Shown here piece after piece: positions 49,926 to 58,852 of a DNA stretch of 64,000 nt. Position 1 is the stretch's first letter; every line of letters starts with the position of its first letter. The notes below the pieces were generated by a model. It saw nothing but the letters and a program-made list of their open reading frames with translations, had not been told where the DNA came from and did no database searches. The DNA comes from Janthinobacterium agaricidamnosum NBRC 102515 = DSM 9628 (GTDB lineage: Bacteria; Pseudomonadota; Gammaproteobacteria; Burkholderiales; Burkholderiaceae_D). Position numbers and translations under genes: made by a program. The stretch spans positions 3,831,296-3,895,295 of the forward strand of contig NZ_HG322949.1 of NCBI RefSeq assembly GCF_000723165.1. Reading direction: 5' to 3'.

Positions 49926-51104
49926 TTAGATGCCGGCCAGGCCTTGCAGGCTGATGCCGGACTTGCTGCCCACGGTCTGCTCGCCGCGCCGCGTCAGTGC
50001 GCCATCGCTACCGATGGCGTAGACGACGATCTTGTCGTTGCCGGCGAAATCCTGATACAGGAACTTGCCATCAGGACTGACCCAGGCGTCGGCCGCGAAG
50101 CTGGATCCGCCAGCCTTGAGCGCAGGTTCGGTGGCGGCGGCGGCGTTGACCAGCGTCAGGCGGCCGCCAGCATCAAGCGAGAACTGGGACACGGCGCCGC
50201 TGCCGTTGCTGACGTAGGCAAAATGGTTGTCTGGCGTGATGGCGATCCAGCACGGCGCTTTCTGGCCAGTGACCGTGACGGGGGCGCTCAATGAGGTAAA
50301 GGCGCCGCCAGGCGCAAAGCTGTAGGCACTCGCCGTGGTGCCGGCTGCGTCGGCCGTCAGATACACGTTCGCCAGCGCGCCGTGGCCGAAGACGCCGCCA
50401 AATGGTCCGGCGCCAACCGTGGCCGAGTTGACCGGCTTGCCCAGCGTGCCATCGGCATTGATCGGGAAAGCCAGCAGCGTATTGCCCGGCGTGACCGGCG
50501 ACAGGGAGCTCAGGAAACCGTTGACGACCACGAATTTATGGTCCGGACTGATCGACACTTCGGTAGGCAATGCATCCTGCTGCAGCACCGCATATTGGCC
50601 CAGCTGCGTCAGCTTGCCGTCGGCGCCGACGCGGTAAGCGCCGAGCTCGTTAGCGCCCTGCTGATGGGTCACGTACAAGATCCCGTTGTTCCAGGCCAGC
50701 GAAGTGGGCCGGATGCCGCCGGTGGACGACACGCCCAGCAGCGTCAGGCCGCTTGGCGGCGTAATCGTGAAGACGCTGACGGTATTGTCGCCCGCATTGG
50801 CGACGAACAGCTGTTTGCCATCGTCGGAAACAACCACGCTGTGATTGCTGGTCAGCGCATCGGGCGCCACCGTATTTCCCATGAAATAGTTAACACCATT
50901 AGTACCTTTGCCGCCAGTCTTGACCGGCGCCATCGCGGTCAGCGTGCCATCCGTGTTGCGCAAATATTGGACCACCAGATTGTCGCTGTCATTGGTCTGT
51001 GCAAACAACTGCGCGGCGATAGGCGGCGATTGGTTGTCGCTACCACCACCGCAGGCCGCCAACAAGGTCGCTACCGCACTCGCTATTAAAAAATTCTTGA
51101 TCAT
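49926..51104 (-). CDS. Beta-propeller lipoprotein, lactonase-like family
   Basis: A 392-residue lipoprotein (signal with lipobox LLAAC followed by GGGSDNQS). The body has repeated strands of the YVTN/6-phosphogluconolactonase-like propeller: LFVANAGDNTVSVFTI, LYVTHQQGANELGAYRV, FVVVNGFLSS and FAYVSNGSGAVSQF, then DGKFLYQDFAGND. No metal-binding or catalytic set is sure, so enzymatic activity is open; these folds also work as binding platforms. It faces the sigma operon and carries the same promoter element, so it probably belongs to its stress regulon. Confidence 0.85.
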   Translation of the reverse strand: MIKNFLIASAVATLLAACGGGSDNQSPPIAAQLFAQTNDSDNLVVQYLRNTDGTLTAMAPVKTGGKGTNGVNYFMGNTVAPDALTSNHSVVVSDDGKQLFVANAGDNTVSVFTITPPSGLTLLGVSSTGGIRPTSLAWNNGILYVTHQQGANELGAYRVGADGKLTQLGQYAVLQQDALPTEVSISPDHKFVVVNGFLSSLSPVTPGNTLLAFPINADGTLGKPVNSATVGAGPFGGVFGHGALANVYLTADAAGTTASAYSFAPGGAFTSLSAPVTVTGQKAPCWIAITPDNHFAYVSNGSGAVSQFSLDAGGRLTLVNAAAATEPALKAGGSSFAADAWVSPDGKFLYQDFAGNDKIVVYAIGSDGALTRRGEQTVGSKSGISLQGLAGI

Positions 51105-51202
51105 TCAATGCTCCACAAAGTTTCGTCTGACGCGGTCGGGATCGACCACCTCGCTGTGAATCCATCGGCCGGGTGCTAGCGCCGTGAGGTTCTGCAAGAT
51201 AC

Positions 51203-51228
51203 TTCGCTCACTGGCGCTATTTGGTTAC
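51203..51228 (-). promoter_or_regulatory. Second ECF-type promoter, GTAACC-N16-CGAA
   Basis: On the minus strand GTAACC (51228-51223) and CGAA (51206-51203) are 16 bp apart, 99 bp before the lipoprotein start. It matches the element at 48609 in both boxes and spacing. Positions 51105-51202 show no gene. Confidence 0.72.
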
Positions 51229-51313
51229 AAGCAGACGAAACTTTTGTGATCACGTTGAGGAATGAGGGCAACGCTGCGCAGACGTACATAACGCACTCAT
51301 CCTCTCAAATGTA

Positions 51314-52789
51314 TTACCAGCCGCCGCCCAGCGCACGGAAAGCCGCCACCGCCGCGCGCGCCTGGTCGGCGTTGATACGCACCAGCTGGTCGCGGGCGGC
51401 CAGCAATTGCCGGTCTTCCTGCAATACTTCGTACAAGCTGGTGGCGCCGCCCAGATACGCTTGTTGCGCGGCGTCGCGGGCGCGCTGTTCGGCCGTCACT
51501 TGCCGGTGTACCTCGGCATGTTCGGCTTCCAGCTGGGTCAGCCTGACGATGGCGTTTTCCACGTCTTCGGTGGCGCGCAACATCGACTTGCGGTACAGCG
51601 CCAGCGCTTCGGCATGGGCGCCCTTGGCGCGCGCCACTTCGGCGTCGACCTTGCCGAAATCGAACAGGCGCCAGCGCAAGCCGGCTACCGCTTGCGGCTG
51701 CAGCGACGCCGCCGATACAAAGCCGGCGCTGCCCAGGCTGGAAAATCCCAGCAATGCCGACAGCGACAGGGTTGGATAATATTCGGCGCTGGCCACGCCG
51801 ATCAGGGCGTTCGACGCGGCCAGGCGGCGCTCGGCGGCGATCACATCGGGACGGCGGCGCAGCAGGCCGGCCGGGCCTTGCGAACTGACAATCGCCGGCG
51901 CCAGCGCCAGCGTCTCCGTCTCGGTCTGCGCCAGTTCCGCCGCATAGGTGCCGGGCTGGGCACCCATCAGCACATCCAGCCGGTTCAACTGGATATCGCG
52001 TTCGCCCAGCAATGGCGGGATGGTCGCCTTCGCCTGCGCCAGCAGCGCCTCGGCCTGCGCCGTTTCGCGCTCGGCCGACAAGCCGTCTGTCTGGCGCAAA
52101 CGCACCAGTTCCAGCAAGCGCTGGCTGGTGCCGACTTGCTCTTGCGCGGTGGCGATCCGGCGTTGCGCGCCGCGCACGCGGAAATAAGCATCGGCCGCCT
52201 CGGCGGCGACCGAGATGCGCACGCCCAACCGGTCGGCCTCGGCCGCCTGCGCTTCGGCGCTGGCGTTTTCGGCGCCGCGCTGCAAGCCGCCGGCCAGGTC
52301 CAGCTCCCAACTGGCGCCGACACCGGCGTCGTAGATCGATTGATTGCGGTAATAACCCGGCAAGTTACTGCCGATCACGCCGATCGGACCTTGCAACGAC
52401 TGGTTCTGGCGCACCACGCTGGCGCTGACTGCACCGGACGGCAATTGTTGCGCGCCGGCCTGGCGCGCCGCAGCGCGCGCCTGCTCGACCCGCGCCAGGG
52501 CGGCGTCCAGGTCCAGGTTCTGGGCCAGCACACGGCCGATGATGCGGGTCAGCGCGGCATCGTTAAAACCGCTCCACCAGCTATCGAGCGCCGGCGCGGC
52601 ACCGGTCTGGCGCGCATTGTGCGCCTCCAGCGCCGCCTGGCCGCGGTAGGCGGCTGGCATGGCCGAGTCCGGCGCGCGGTAATCCGGTCCCGCCACGCAG
52701 CCGGCCAGGAGCATGGCCGCCGTCAGCGCCGCCAGACGGCCACTACCCAGGCGCAGGCTGAGCGGCCGCGTTTCGATTTGATACTTCAT
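51314..52789 (-). CDS. NodT-family outer-membrane efflux lipoprotein of the Emr-type system
   Basis: A 491-residue protein from ATG 52789, preceded by AAAGGAGT. Signal peptide with lipobox LLAGC (ALTAAMLLAGCVAGPDYRAP), then the two-fold efflux duct domain with ALARVEQARAAARQAG, GLLRRRPDVIAAERRLAAS and RATEDVENAIVRLTQLE. It should pair with the EmrA/EmrB proteins encoded divergently, giving a tripartite pump across both membranes. It shares the 190-bp divergent control region with emrA. Confidence 0.92.
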   Translation of the reverse strand: MKYQIETRPLSLRLGSGRLAALTAAMLLAGCVAGPDYRAPDSAMPAAYRGQAALEAHNARQTGAAPALDSWWSGFNDAALTRIIGRVLAQNLDLDAALARVEQARAAARQAGAQQLPSGAVSASVVRQNQSLQGPIGVIGSNLPGYYRNQSIYDAGVGASWELDLAGGLQRGAENASAEAQAAEADRLGVRISVAAEAADAYFRVRGAQRRIATAQEQVGTSQRLLELVRLRQTDGLSAERETAQAEALLAQAKATIPPLLGERDIQLNRLDVLMGAQPGTYAAELAQTETETLALAPAIVSSQGPAGLLRRRPDVIAAERRLAASNALIGVASAEYYPTLSLSALLGFSSLGSAGFVSAASLQPQAVAGLRWRLFDFGKVDAEVARAKGAHAEALALYRKSMLRATEDVENAIVRLTQLEAEHAEVHRQVTAEQRARDAAQQAYLGGATSLYEVLQEDRQLLAARDQLVRINADQARAAVAAFRALGGGW

Positions 52790-52835
52790 CTGTTCACTCC
52801 TTTGAAGGCGCGCTGATTGACGCCGGAAATTCAAT

Positions 52836-52874
52836 ACTTGCAAAATGCAAGTGACAAGTATATAGTTACTTGCA
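52836..52874. promoter_or_regulatory. Operator region with ACTTGCA half-sites between the efflux genes
   Basis: ACTTGCA-AAA-TGCAAGT at 52836-52852 is a 17-bp palindrome. CAAGTA-N6-TACTTG at 52855-52872 is a second dyad, and its right half extends as ACTTGCA to 52874. Three ACTTGCA half-sites thus lie in 39 bp between the divergent outer-membrane gene and emrA. The HxlR-type regulator at 55808 is the likely binder. Confidence 0.6.
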
Positions 52875-52979
52875 CAGTGAAAGCAACATGAAATTAACCA
52901 GCGAAAAATCCTCGTCCCCCTCCGTGGTGGCCGTAGTACGAAGACTTTTCCACCGATTGGCATCAACAAGGAAACCCTC

Positions 52980-54113
52980 ATGACAAGCACCACCGTGGCC
53001 GGACAAGTCCAGGCCATTCCCCTGCCGACCGCCAGCAGCACGGCGCCGGCGCCGCACAACAAGAAACGCCGCGTGCTGCTGCCGCTGGCCATCGTGGTTG
53101 CCATCGGGGCAATCTGGTATGGCGCGCACTGGTGGAACCAGGGCCGTTTTCTTGAGGAAACGGACGATGCCTATGTCGGCGGTGACATCACCGTCATCAC
53201 GGCCAAGGTGCCCGGTTACATCCAGCAAGTGCTGGTCAGCGATAACCAGGTGGTGCACGCCGGCGACGTGCTGGCCAGGCTGGACGACCGCGATTACCGC
53301 GCGGCGCTGGACTATGCCGACGGCGCGGTGGCCGCCGCGCAAGCGTTGCTGGCCAACCTGGAAGCGAGCCGCGCGCTGCAACAGGCGGTGATCGCCCAGG
53401 CCCGCGCCGGGGTCGGCGCCAGCCGCGCCGAAACCAGCCGCGCGCGCGACGACCAGCTGCGTTATCAAAACCTGGCGGCCAAGGCGGCGGTATCGCTGCA
53501 AAGTTCGCAAAAGGCCGATGCCGAATATAAACAGGCGCTGGCCGGCGACCAGAAAACCCAGGCCCAATTGCTGGCGGCCGAACGCGAACTGGACGTGATC
53601 GGCACCCGCAAGCAGCAAGCCGAAGCGGCTCTGGCGCAAGCCGTGGCCGGGCGCGACACGGCGCGCCTGAACCTCGACTACACGGTGCTGCGGGCGCCGA
53701 TAGACGGCAGCATCGGCAACCGCCGCGCGCGCAACGGCGCCTACGCGTCGGCCGGCAGCCAGTTGCTGTCGCTGGTGCCGGCGCGCGGCTTGTGGGTCGA
53801 CGCCAATTTCAAGGAAAGCCAGCTGGCCGGCATGCGGCCGGGCCAGCCGGTGCGCATCAGCGCCGACGTGCTGCCGGGACATGTGTTCCACGGCACGCTG
53901 GCCAGCCTGGCGCCGGCCACCGGCGCCCAGTTCAGCGTCTTGCCGCCAGAAAATGCGACCGGCAACTTCACCAAGATCGTCCAGCGCGTGCCGGTGCGCA
54001 TCGCGCTCGACGCCAGGGATGCGACGCTCGGCACCTTGCGTCCGGGCCTGTCCGTGAATGCTGAAATCGACGTGCGTCCGGCCGCGGCAAGCACCGCGGC
54101 GGTGCCAAAATGA
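52980..54113 (+). CDS. emrA: EmrA-type membrane fusion protein of MFS efflux
   Basis: A 377-residue protein with one membrane anchor at about residues 31-50 (VLLPLAIVVAIGAIWYGAHW). The HlyD/EmrA body has DDAYVGGDITVITAKVPGYI, a long coiled hairpin (about 100-210) and the closing lipoyl half RARNGAYASAGSQLLSLVPA with WVDANFKESQLAGMRPGQPV. It links EmrB in the inner membrane to the outer-membrane duct. Its stop overlaps emrB as ATGA. Confidence 0.93.
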   Translation: MTSTTVAGQVQAIPLPTASSTAPAPHNKKRRVLLPLAIVVAIGAIWYGAHWWNQGRFLEETDDAYVGGDITVITAKVPGYIQQVLVSDNQVVHAGDVLARLDDRDYRAALDYADGAVAAAQALLANLEASRALQQAVIAQARAGVGASRAETSRARDDQLRYQNLAAKAAVSLQSSQKADAEYKQALAGDQKTQAQLLAAERELDVIGTRKQQAEAALAQAVAGRDTARLNLDYTVLRAPIDGSIGNRRARNGAYASAGSQLLSLVPARGLWVDANFKESQLAGMRPGQPVRISADVLPGHVFHGTLASLAPATGAQFSVLPPENATGNFTKIVQRVPVRIALDARDATLGTLRPGLSVNAEIDVRPAAASTAAVPK

Positions 54114-55693
54114 GTGGCGCCGGCAGCGCGCCGTGGCAACCGCGCGTATTAACGAACAGCCAGAAAATCCTTGCCTTCGCCACCATGTGCGCCGGCATGT
54201 TCATCGCCCTGCTCGACATCCAGATCGTCTCGGCGTCGCTGCGCGATATCGGCGGCGGCCTGTCGGCCGGCGCCGATGAAACCGTGTGGGTGCAAACCAG
54301 TTACCTGATCGCCGAAATCATCGTCATCCCGATGTCCGGCTGGCTGTCGCGCGTGATGTCGACGCGCTGGCTGTTCGCCGCCTCGGCCGCCGGCTTCACG
54401 GCGGCCAGCATGCTGTGCGGCCTGGCCTGGAATATCCAGAGCATGATCGCGTTCCGCGCGTTGCAGGGTTTCCTGGGCGGCTCGATGATACCGCTGGTGT
54501 TCAGCACCGCGTTCTACTTTTTCCAGGGCAAGCAGCGCGTGATCGCCGCCGCGACCATCGGCGGCATCGCCTCGCTGGCGCCGACGCTGGGGCCGACGGT
54601 CGGCGGTTTCATCACCGACCACACGTCATGGCACTGGCTGTTTTTCGTCAACCTGGTGCCGGGTATTTTTGTCGCCGTGGTGGTGCCGATGCTGGTGCGC
54701 ATCGACCGGGGCGACCGCTCGCTGCTGCGCAACGCCGATTACCTGGGCATGCTGCTGATGGCGCTGTTTCTCGGCTGCCTGGAATACACGCTGGAAGAAG
54801 GCCCAAGGCTGGGCTGGCTGGGCGACCACGTGATCCTGACCACCGCCTGGATTTCAGGCTTGAGCGGCATCGGTTTCATCTGGCGCAGCCTGGCTTATGA
54901 CCATCCGATCGTCGATTTGCGCGCACTGCAAGACCGCAACTTCGCGCTCGGCTGCTTCTTTTCGTTTATTACCGGGGTCGGCATTTTCGCCACCATTTAT
55001 CTGACCCCGCTATTCCTGGGCCGGGTGCGCGGCTTCAGCGCGCTCGATATCGGACTGGCGGTATTTTCGACCGGCGTGTTCCAGATCATGTCGATCCCGC
55101 TGTACACCATGCTCGGCAACCGGGTCGACCTGCGCTGGCTGATGATGTTCGGGCTCGGCTGTTTCGCGCTGTCGATGTACCATTTCGCGCCGATCACGCA
55201 CGACTGGGGCGCGGCGCAACTGATGCTGCCGCAAGCGTTGCGCGGCATCGGCCAGCAATTCGCCGTCGCGCCGACCGTCACGCTGACGCTGGGCGGCTTG
55301 AGTCCGGCACGGCTGAGACTGGCGTCGGGCTTGTTCAACACCATGCGCAACCTGGGCGGCGCGATCGGCATCGCGCTGTGCGCGACGATCCTGAACGACC
55401 GCACCAACTTGCACTTCCTGCGCCTGGCCGAACATTTAAATAGCGGCAACGAAGCGATGAATCGCTTGCTGGCCAACGTGGCGGGCGGCATCTCTGCCTT
55501 GGGCAACGACGGCTGGACCGCGCAAACCGGCGCCTTGCAACAGTTATGGGCGCTGACTTACCGCGAAGCGCAAACCCAGAGCTTCAGCGATGTGTTCCTG
55601 TTCATCATGGTCGCGTTTGCCATCGCCGTCCTGATGGGACCACTGATGCGCAAGGTAACGCCGCCGAAAGCGCCGCCGGCCGATGCACATTAG
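54110..55693 (+). CDS. emrB: EmrB-type MFS drug:proton antiporter (DHA2, 14 helices)
   Basis: A 527-residue protein with fourteen hydrophobic helices. Its N-terminal helix region AGMFIALLDIQIVSASLRDI carries the motif D1 form (L-D-x-x-I-V) and GFLGGSMIPLVFSTAFYFFQ lies in helix 4. LAPTLGPTVGGFI is the antiporter motif C. It exports hydrophobic compounds in exchange for protons, working with EmrA and the NodT-type duct across the divergent region. A regulator gene follows 114 bp downstream. Confidence 0.94.
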   Translation: MSGAGSAPWQPRVLTNSQKILAFATMCAGMFIALLDIQIVSASLRDIGGGLSAGADETVWVQTSYLIAEIIVIPMSGWLSRVMSTRWLFAASAAGFTAASMLCGLAWNIQSMIAFRALQGFLGGSMIPLVFSTAFYFFQGKQRVIAAATIGGIASLAPTLGPTVGGFITDHTSWHWLFFVNLVPGIFVAVVVPMLVRIDRGDRSLLRNADYLGMLLMALFLGCLEYTLEEGPRLGWLGDHVILTTAWISGLSGIGFIWRSLAYDHPIVDLRALQDRNFALGCFFSFITGVGIFATIYLTPLFLGRVRGFSALDIGLAVFSTGVFQIMSIPLYTMLGNRVDLRWLMMFGLGCFALSMYHFAPITHDWGAAQLMLPQALRGIGQQFAVAPTVTLTLGGLSPARLRLASGLFNTMRNLGGAIGIALCATILNDRTNLHFLRLAEHLNSGNEAMNRLLANVAGGISALGNDGWTAQTGALQQLWALTYREAQTQSFSDVFLFIMVAFAIAVLMGPLMRKVTPPKAPPADAH

Positions 55694-55807
55694 GCAAGGC
55701 AAGGTGGCGCCGCCGCAGGCCAGCCGTTACAATCGGCACTTATGTGGCGCACTTGGCGCGGCAGTGTGCGTGGCGCCGCCCACAGGCAGTTCGATAAGGA
55801 GTAAATC

Positions 55808-56332
55808 ATGAAACCTACGCAATTTTCTGACATGCTGTGCCCGGTAGCGCGCAGCATGGGACGCGTTGGCGACAGTTGGAGCATGCTGATACTGCGCGAT
55901 GCCTTCCACGGCATGACGCGCTTCGACGAGTTTGTCAAAAGCACGCGCATCGCGCCGAACATCCTGACCCGGCGGCTGGCCGACCTGGTCGAGAACGGCT
56001 TGCTGGAGCGCCGTTTGTACAATGAACGGCCGGCGCGCCATGAATATGTATTGACCGAACTGGGCCATTCATTCCGGCCGGTATTGTTCGCCTTGATCGC
56101 CTGGGGCAATGAAAACTTTGCGCCGGAAGGCATCAGCATGCAAATGGTCAACCGCGAGACCGGCTTGCCGGCCGTGCCGGTGGTCTTCGACAGCCTGGCG
56201 AAATTGCCGCTCACCGATGAACACTACATGATGGTGCCGGGACCGGCCGCCAGCGACAATATGCGCCTGCGGCTGGCCAACGCCGAGCGCCGCAGGCAAG
56301 AACGGCTGGGGACTACGCCGCCTGCGCCTTGA
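55808..56332 (+). CDS. HxlR-family transcriptional regulator
   Basis: A 174-residue protein. Residues 5-100 form the HxlR winged helix, with the characteristic Cys-Pro start (DMLCPVARSMGRVGDSWSML), RFDEFVKSTRIAPNILTRRL and the wing LVENGLLERRLYNERPARHE. The conserved Cys near residue 12 is often redox- or ligand-sensitive. The remaining 70 residues are less conserved. It lies downstream of emrAB on the same strand and is the natural regulator of the ACTTGCA sites at 52836-52874. Confidence 0.92.
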   Translation: MKPTQFSDMLCPVARSMGRVGDSWSMLILRDAFHGMTRFDEFVKSTRIAPNILTRRLADLVENGLLERRLYNERPARHEYVLTELGHSFRPVLFALIAWGNENFAPEGISMQMVNRETGLPAVPVVFDSLAKLPLTDEHYMMVPGPAASDNMRLRLANAERRRQERLGTTPPAP

Positions 56333-56369
56333 GCATGAAGAGCGCGCCGGCATGTCTCGGCGCATACCA

Positions 56370-57512
56370 TCAGATCATTTCCAGGACCGTCGCCACGCCC
56401 TGCCCGCCGCCGACGCATTGGGTCGCCAGCGCATAGCGTCCGGAGGTGCCGCCGCTGCGCGCCAGCAGCGCCGCCGCCTTGCCGGTGATGCGCGCGCCGG
56501 TCGCGCCCAGCGGATGGCCGATCGCCAGTCCGCCGCCATCGATGTTGACGATGGCGGGATCGATGCCCAGTGCGCGGATGCAGGCCAGCGCCTGCGATGA
56601 AAACGCTTCGTTGATCTCGGCCACCGCCAGGTCTTGCACGCCGATGCCGGCCATGGCCAGCGCCTTGCAGGTGGCGGGAATCGGACCGATGCCCATCAAG
56701 GCCGGATCGACGCCGACCGACGCCATCGCGACTATCCGCGCGCTCGGCAGCAAACCGTGCCTGGCCGCAAAATCCTCGCTGGTCACCAGTACCGCCGAAG
56801 CGCCGTCGGTCAGCGGCGACGCGGTGCCCGCCGTCACCACGCCCGGTTCGCCAAAGGCCGGTTTGAGCAGGGCCAGCGCTTCCAGGTTGGTGCCGGGCCG
56901 GATACAGCCGTCTTCGCTGACGGTCTCGCCGGCCTCGTTAATGATCGGCACGATTTCATCGCGCAGCAAGCCGGTCGAGCGCGCATGCGCCGCCTTCTGG
57001 TGCGATTGCAGCGCCAGCAGTTCCTGGTCGGCACGGCTGACTTCATATTGGCGGGCCACGTTTTCCGCCGTATCGCCCATGCTGATGTAGGCGTCGCCAT
57101 GCTCGAACAGCCACGGATTCGGCGAAAAGTTAAACCCGCCTTGCGGCACCATCGTCATCGATTCGACGCCGACGCATAAATATGCTTCGCCGATGCCCGC
57201 TTCGATCATCGCGGCGGCAATGTGGATCGCCGACATCGACGAACCGCAAAAGCGGTTGACGGTCATGCCGCCCAGCTGTTCGGGCAAGCCGGCCAGCAGC
57301 GACACGATACGCGCCAGGTTATTGCCCTGCGACGATTCGGGATAGGCGCAACCGAGTATCACATCGTCCAGCAAGGCCGGATCGAGTCCGCTGCGCTCCA
57401 GCAAACCTTGCACCACCTGCGCTGCGATGGTATCGGGACGGGTTTCCGCCAGCTTGCCTTTGCGGGCAAAGTGGAATGGCGAACGCGCGTAGGCACTGAT
57501 GACTGCTTTCAT
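56370..57512 (-). CDS. Acetyl-CoA C-acyltransferase (thiolase)
   Basis: A 380-residue thiolase with all catalytic residues: nucleophilic Cys89 in MTVNRFCGSSMSAIH, NEAF in AVAEINEAFSSQAL, the His in GHPLGATGAR, and the second Cys in TQCVGGGQG. It cleaves 3-ketoacyl-CoA or condenses two acyl-CoA, in fatty acid oxidation or acetoacetyl-CoA formation. No FadB partner is next to it. ATG 57512 has AGGAG at ideal spacing; an in-frame TTG lies two codons upstream. It is convergent with the HxlR gene and read from the promoter at 57555-57582. Confidence 0.95.
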   Translation of the reverse strand: MKAVISAYARSPFHFARKGKLAETRPDTIAAQVVQGLLERSGLDPALLDDVILGCAYPESSQGNNLARIVSLLAGLPEQLGGMTVNRFCGSSMSAIHIAAAMIEAGIGEAYLCVGVESMTMVPQGGFNFSPNPWLFEHGDAYISMGDTAENVARQYEVSRADQELLALQSHQKAAHARSTGLLRDEIVPIINEAGETVSEDGCIRPGTNLEALALLKPAFGEPGVVTAGTASPLTDGASAVLVTSEDFAARHGLLPSARIVAMASVGVDPALMGIGPIPATCKALAMAGIGVQDLAVAEINEAFSSQALACIRALGIDPAIVNIDGGGLAIGHPLGATGARITGKAAALLARSGGTSGRYALATQCVGGGQGVATVLEMI

Positions 57513-57554
57513 GTTCAACTCCTGTGGTTTCGAGGTTTAACTGCCTGCCAACAT

Positions 57555-57582
57555 ATATTACGATCATACTTTAAAAAGTCAA
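57555..57582 (-). promoter_or_regulatory. Promoter of the thiolase gene
   Basis: On the minus strand TTGACT (57582-57577) and TAATAT (57560-57555) with a 16-bp spacer, 43 bp before ATG 57512. A palindrome TGCAAGCTTGCA (57596-57607) and an overlapping TGCAAGT (57604-57610) lie just upstream and resemble the ACTTGCA half-site of the emr region. Confidence 0.65.
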
Positions 57583-57844
57583 GCATTAACTTTCATGCAA
57601 GCTTGCAAGTCGGCCGTTTTTTTATTGTTGGAATGGAGTATTCTCTGATGGAACAATTTGCTCAGCTTGCCCCAAAGAAGTCATATAAAAATTCACCGCA
57701 CAAAGAAATAATCATTCATCAAATGAATATTATGCATTGCCATTGTGAATTGGCGAGTCGCCGGGGCGAGGCCTATACTCTTGCTCCCTGCCTCATCCTG
57801 TTTCCCATGCCTACCCATCTTGCATCAGACCAAGGGAGCGCCGC
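57583..57844. other. Intergenic region between thiolase and bestrophin genes
   Basis: With the thiolase leader the gene-free stretch is about 330 bp. It holds the TGCAAGCTTGCA palindrome and, further right, a moderately AT-rich stretch (57620-57740) that should include the bestrophin gene promoter. No small gene is convincing, and the ATG 57845 is preceded by GGGAG. Confidence 0.4.
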
Positions 57845-58786
57845 ATGATCGTGCGCGACCGTCCCTCGGCGTTAAAACTGTTCCTGATCGTACGCGGTTC
57901 GGTCTTGCCGCGCATCCGTGTCACCCTGTTCGTCAATACCCTGATCGCCACGCTGGTGACCTTGTCGCACGGCGTGCTGTTCGACCAGAAGATCACGCTG
58001 ACGGTGATCCCGTTCACGCTGATCGGCTTGCCGCTGGCGATTTTCCTCGGCTTTCGCAACAATGCCGCGTATGACCGGTATTGGGAGGGCCGCAAGCTGT
58101 GGGGCGAACTGGTGCTGCGCAGCCGCAACCTGTCGCGCCAGTGCCTGACGCTGATCAGCGCCGGGCAGCCGGCCCATGCCGGCCTGGGCTTGACCGACCT
58201 GCGGGTGCGCATGATTTACCGGACCATCGCTTTTTGCCATGCGCTGCGCCATCAATTGCGCGGCAGCAGCAGCGCGCACGACTTGCAACCACTGCTGCAA
58301 CAAGCGGAATGGCAGGCGTCGCAGTTATCGTCGAATCCGGCCGATTACCTGATGCTGCAAATGGGCCACGACTTGGCCAGCGCCGTGAAAGACGGCAAGA
58401 TCGATGGCTGCCTGGCGGCGGCTGTCGACGGCACGATTTCGGCGATGGTCGGCGCGGCCGCATCGTGCGAGCGTATCAAGGGCACGCCGATTCCGTTTTC
58501 GTACACGCTGCTGCTGCACCGCACCGCTTACCTGTATTGCTTTTTGCTGCCTTTCGGCCTGGTCGATACGCTGGGTTTCATGACGCCGTTCGTGGTCGCC
58601 ATCGTCGCGTACACTTTTTTCGGGCTCGATGCGCTCGGCGATGAAATCGAGGAACCGTTCGGCGTCGACGCCAACGACTTGCCGTTGAGCGCGATGTGCC
58701 GCGCGATTGAAATCAATTTGCGCGAAGCGCTGCAAGATAGCTGCATTCCGCCGCCGCTGGCGGTCAAGGATTTCAGCCTCCATTAA
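57845..58786 (+). CDS. Bestrophin-like anion channel
   Basis: A 313-residue protein of the bacterial bestrophin family (UPF0187). It has N-terminal helices (VTLFVNTLIATLVTLSHGVL and VIPFTLIGLPLAIFLGFRNN), the hallmark AAYDRYWEGRKLWGELVLRS, and a later helix pair with FVVAIVAYTFFGLDALGDEI and EEPFGVDANDLPLSAMCRAI. Family members are pentameric chloride or cation channels. It lies just upstream of, but is not required for, the CueR-type promoter of the copper chaperone. Confidence 0.92.
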   Translation: MIVRDRPSALKLFLIVRGSVLPRIRVTLFVNTLIATLVTLSHGVLFDQKITLTVIPFTLIGLPLAIFLGFRNNAAYDRYWEGRKLWGELVLRSRNLSRQCLTLISAGQPAHAGLGLTDLRVRMIYRTIAFCHALRHQLRGSSSAHDLQPLLQQAEWQASQLSSNPADYLMLQMGHDLASAVKDGKIDGCLAAAVDGTISAMVGAAASCERIKGTPIPFSYTLLLHRTAYLYCFLLPFGLVDTLGFMTPFVVAIVAYTFFGLDALGDEIEEPFGVDANDLPLSAMCRAIEINLREALQDSCIPPPLAVKDFSLH

Positions 58787-58790
58787 AAGC

Positions 58791-58821
58791 TTGACCTTCC
58801 CATGGAGGGAAGGCCTACAGT
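58791..58821 (+). promoter_or_regulatory. CueR/MerR-type copper-responsive promoter
   Basis: TTGACC (58791-58796) and TACAGT (58816-58821) are 19 bp apart, the over-long spacer that MerR-family activators require. Between them lies the dyad CCTTCCC-N5-GGGAAGG (58795-58813), the typical CueR operator form. The chaperone gene starts 32 bp downstream. Confidence 0.88.
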
Positions 58822-58852
58822 ACAGTCCTACCCATCATCAGGAGTATCTGTC

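Noticed and set aside
57619..57848. A possible small gene in the thiolase-bestrophin gap
   Set aside because: The frame has a high content of unlikely residues (Cys/His repeats, many Lys/Asn) and no ribosome-binding site; the stretch is better explained as promoter DNA.
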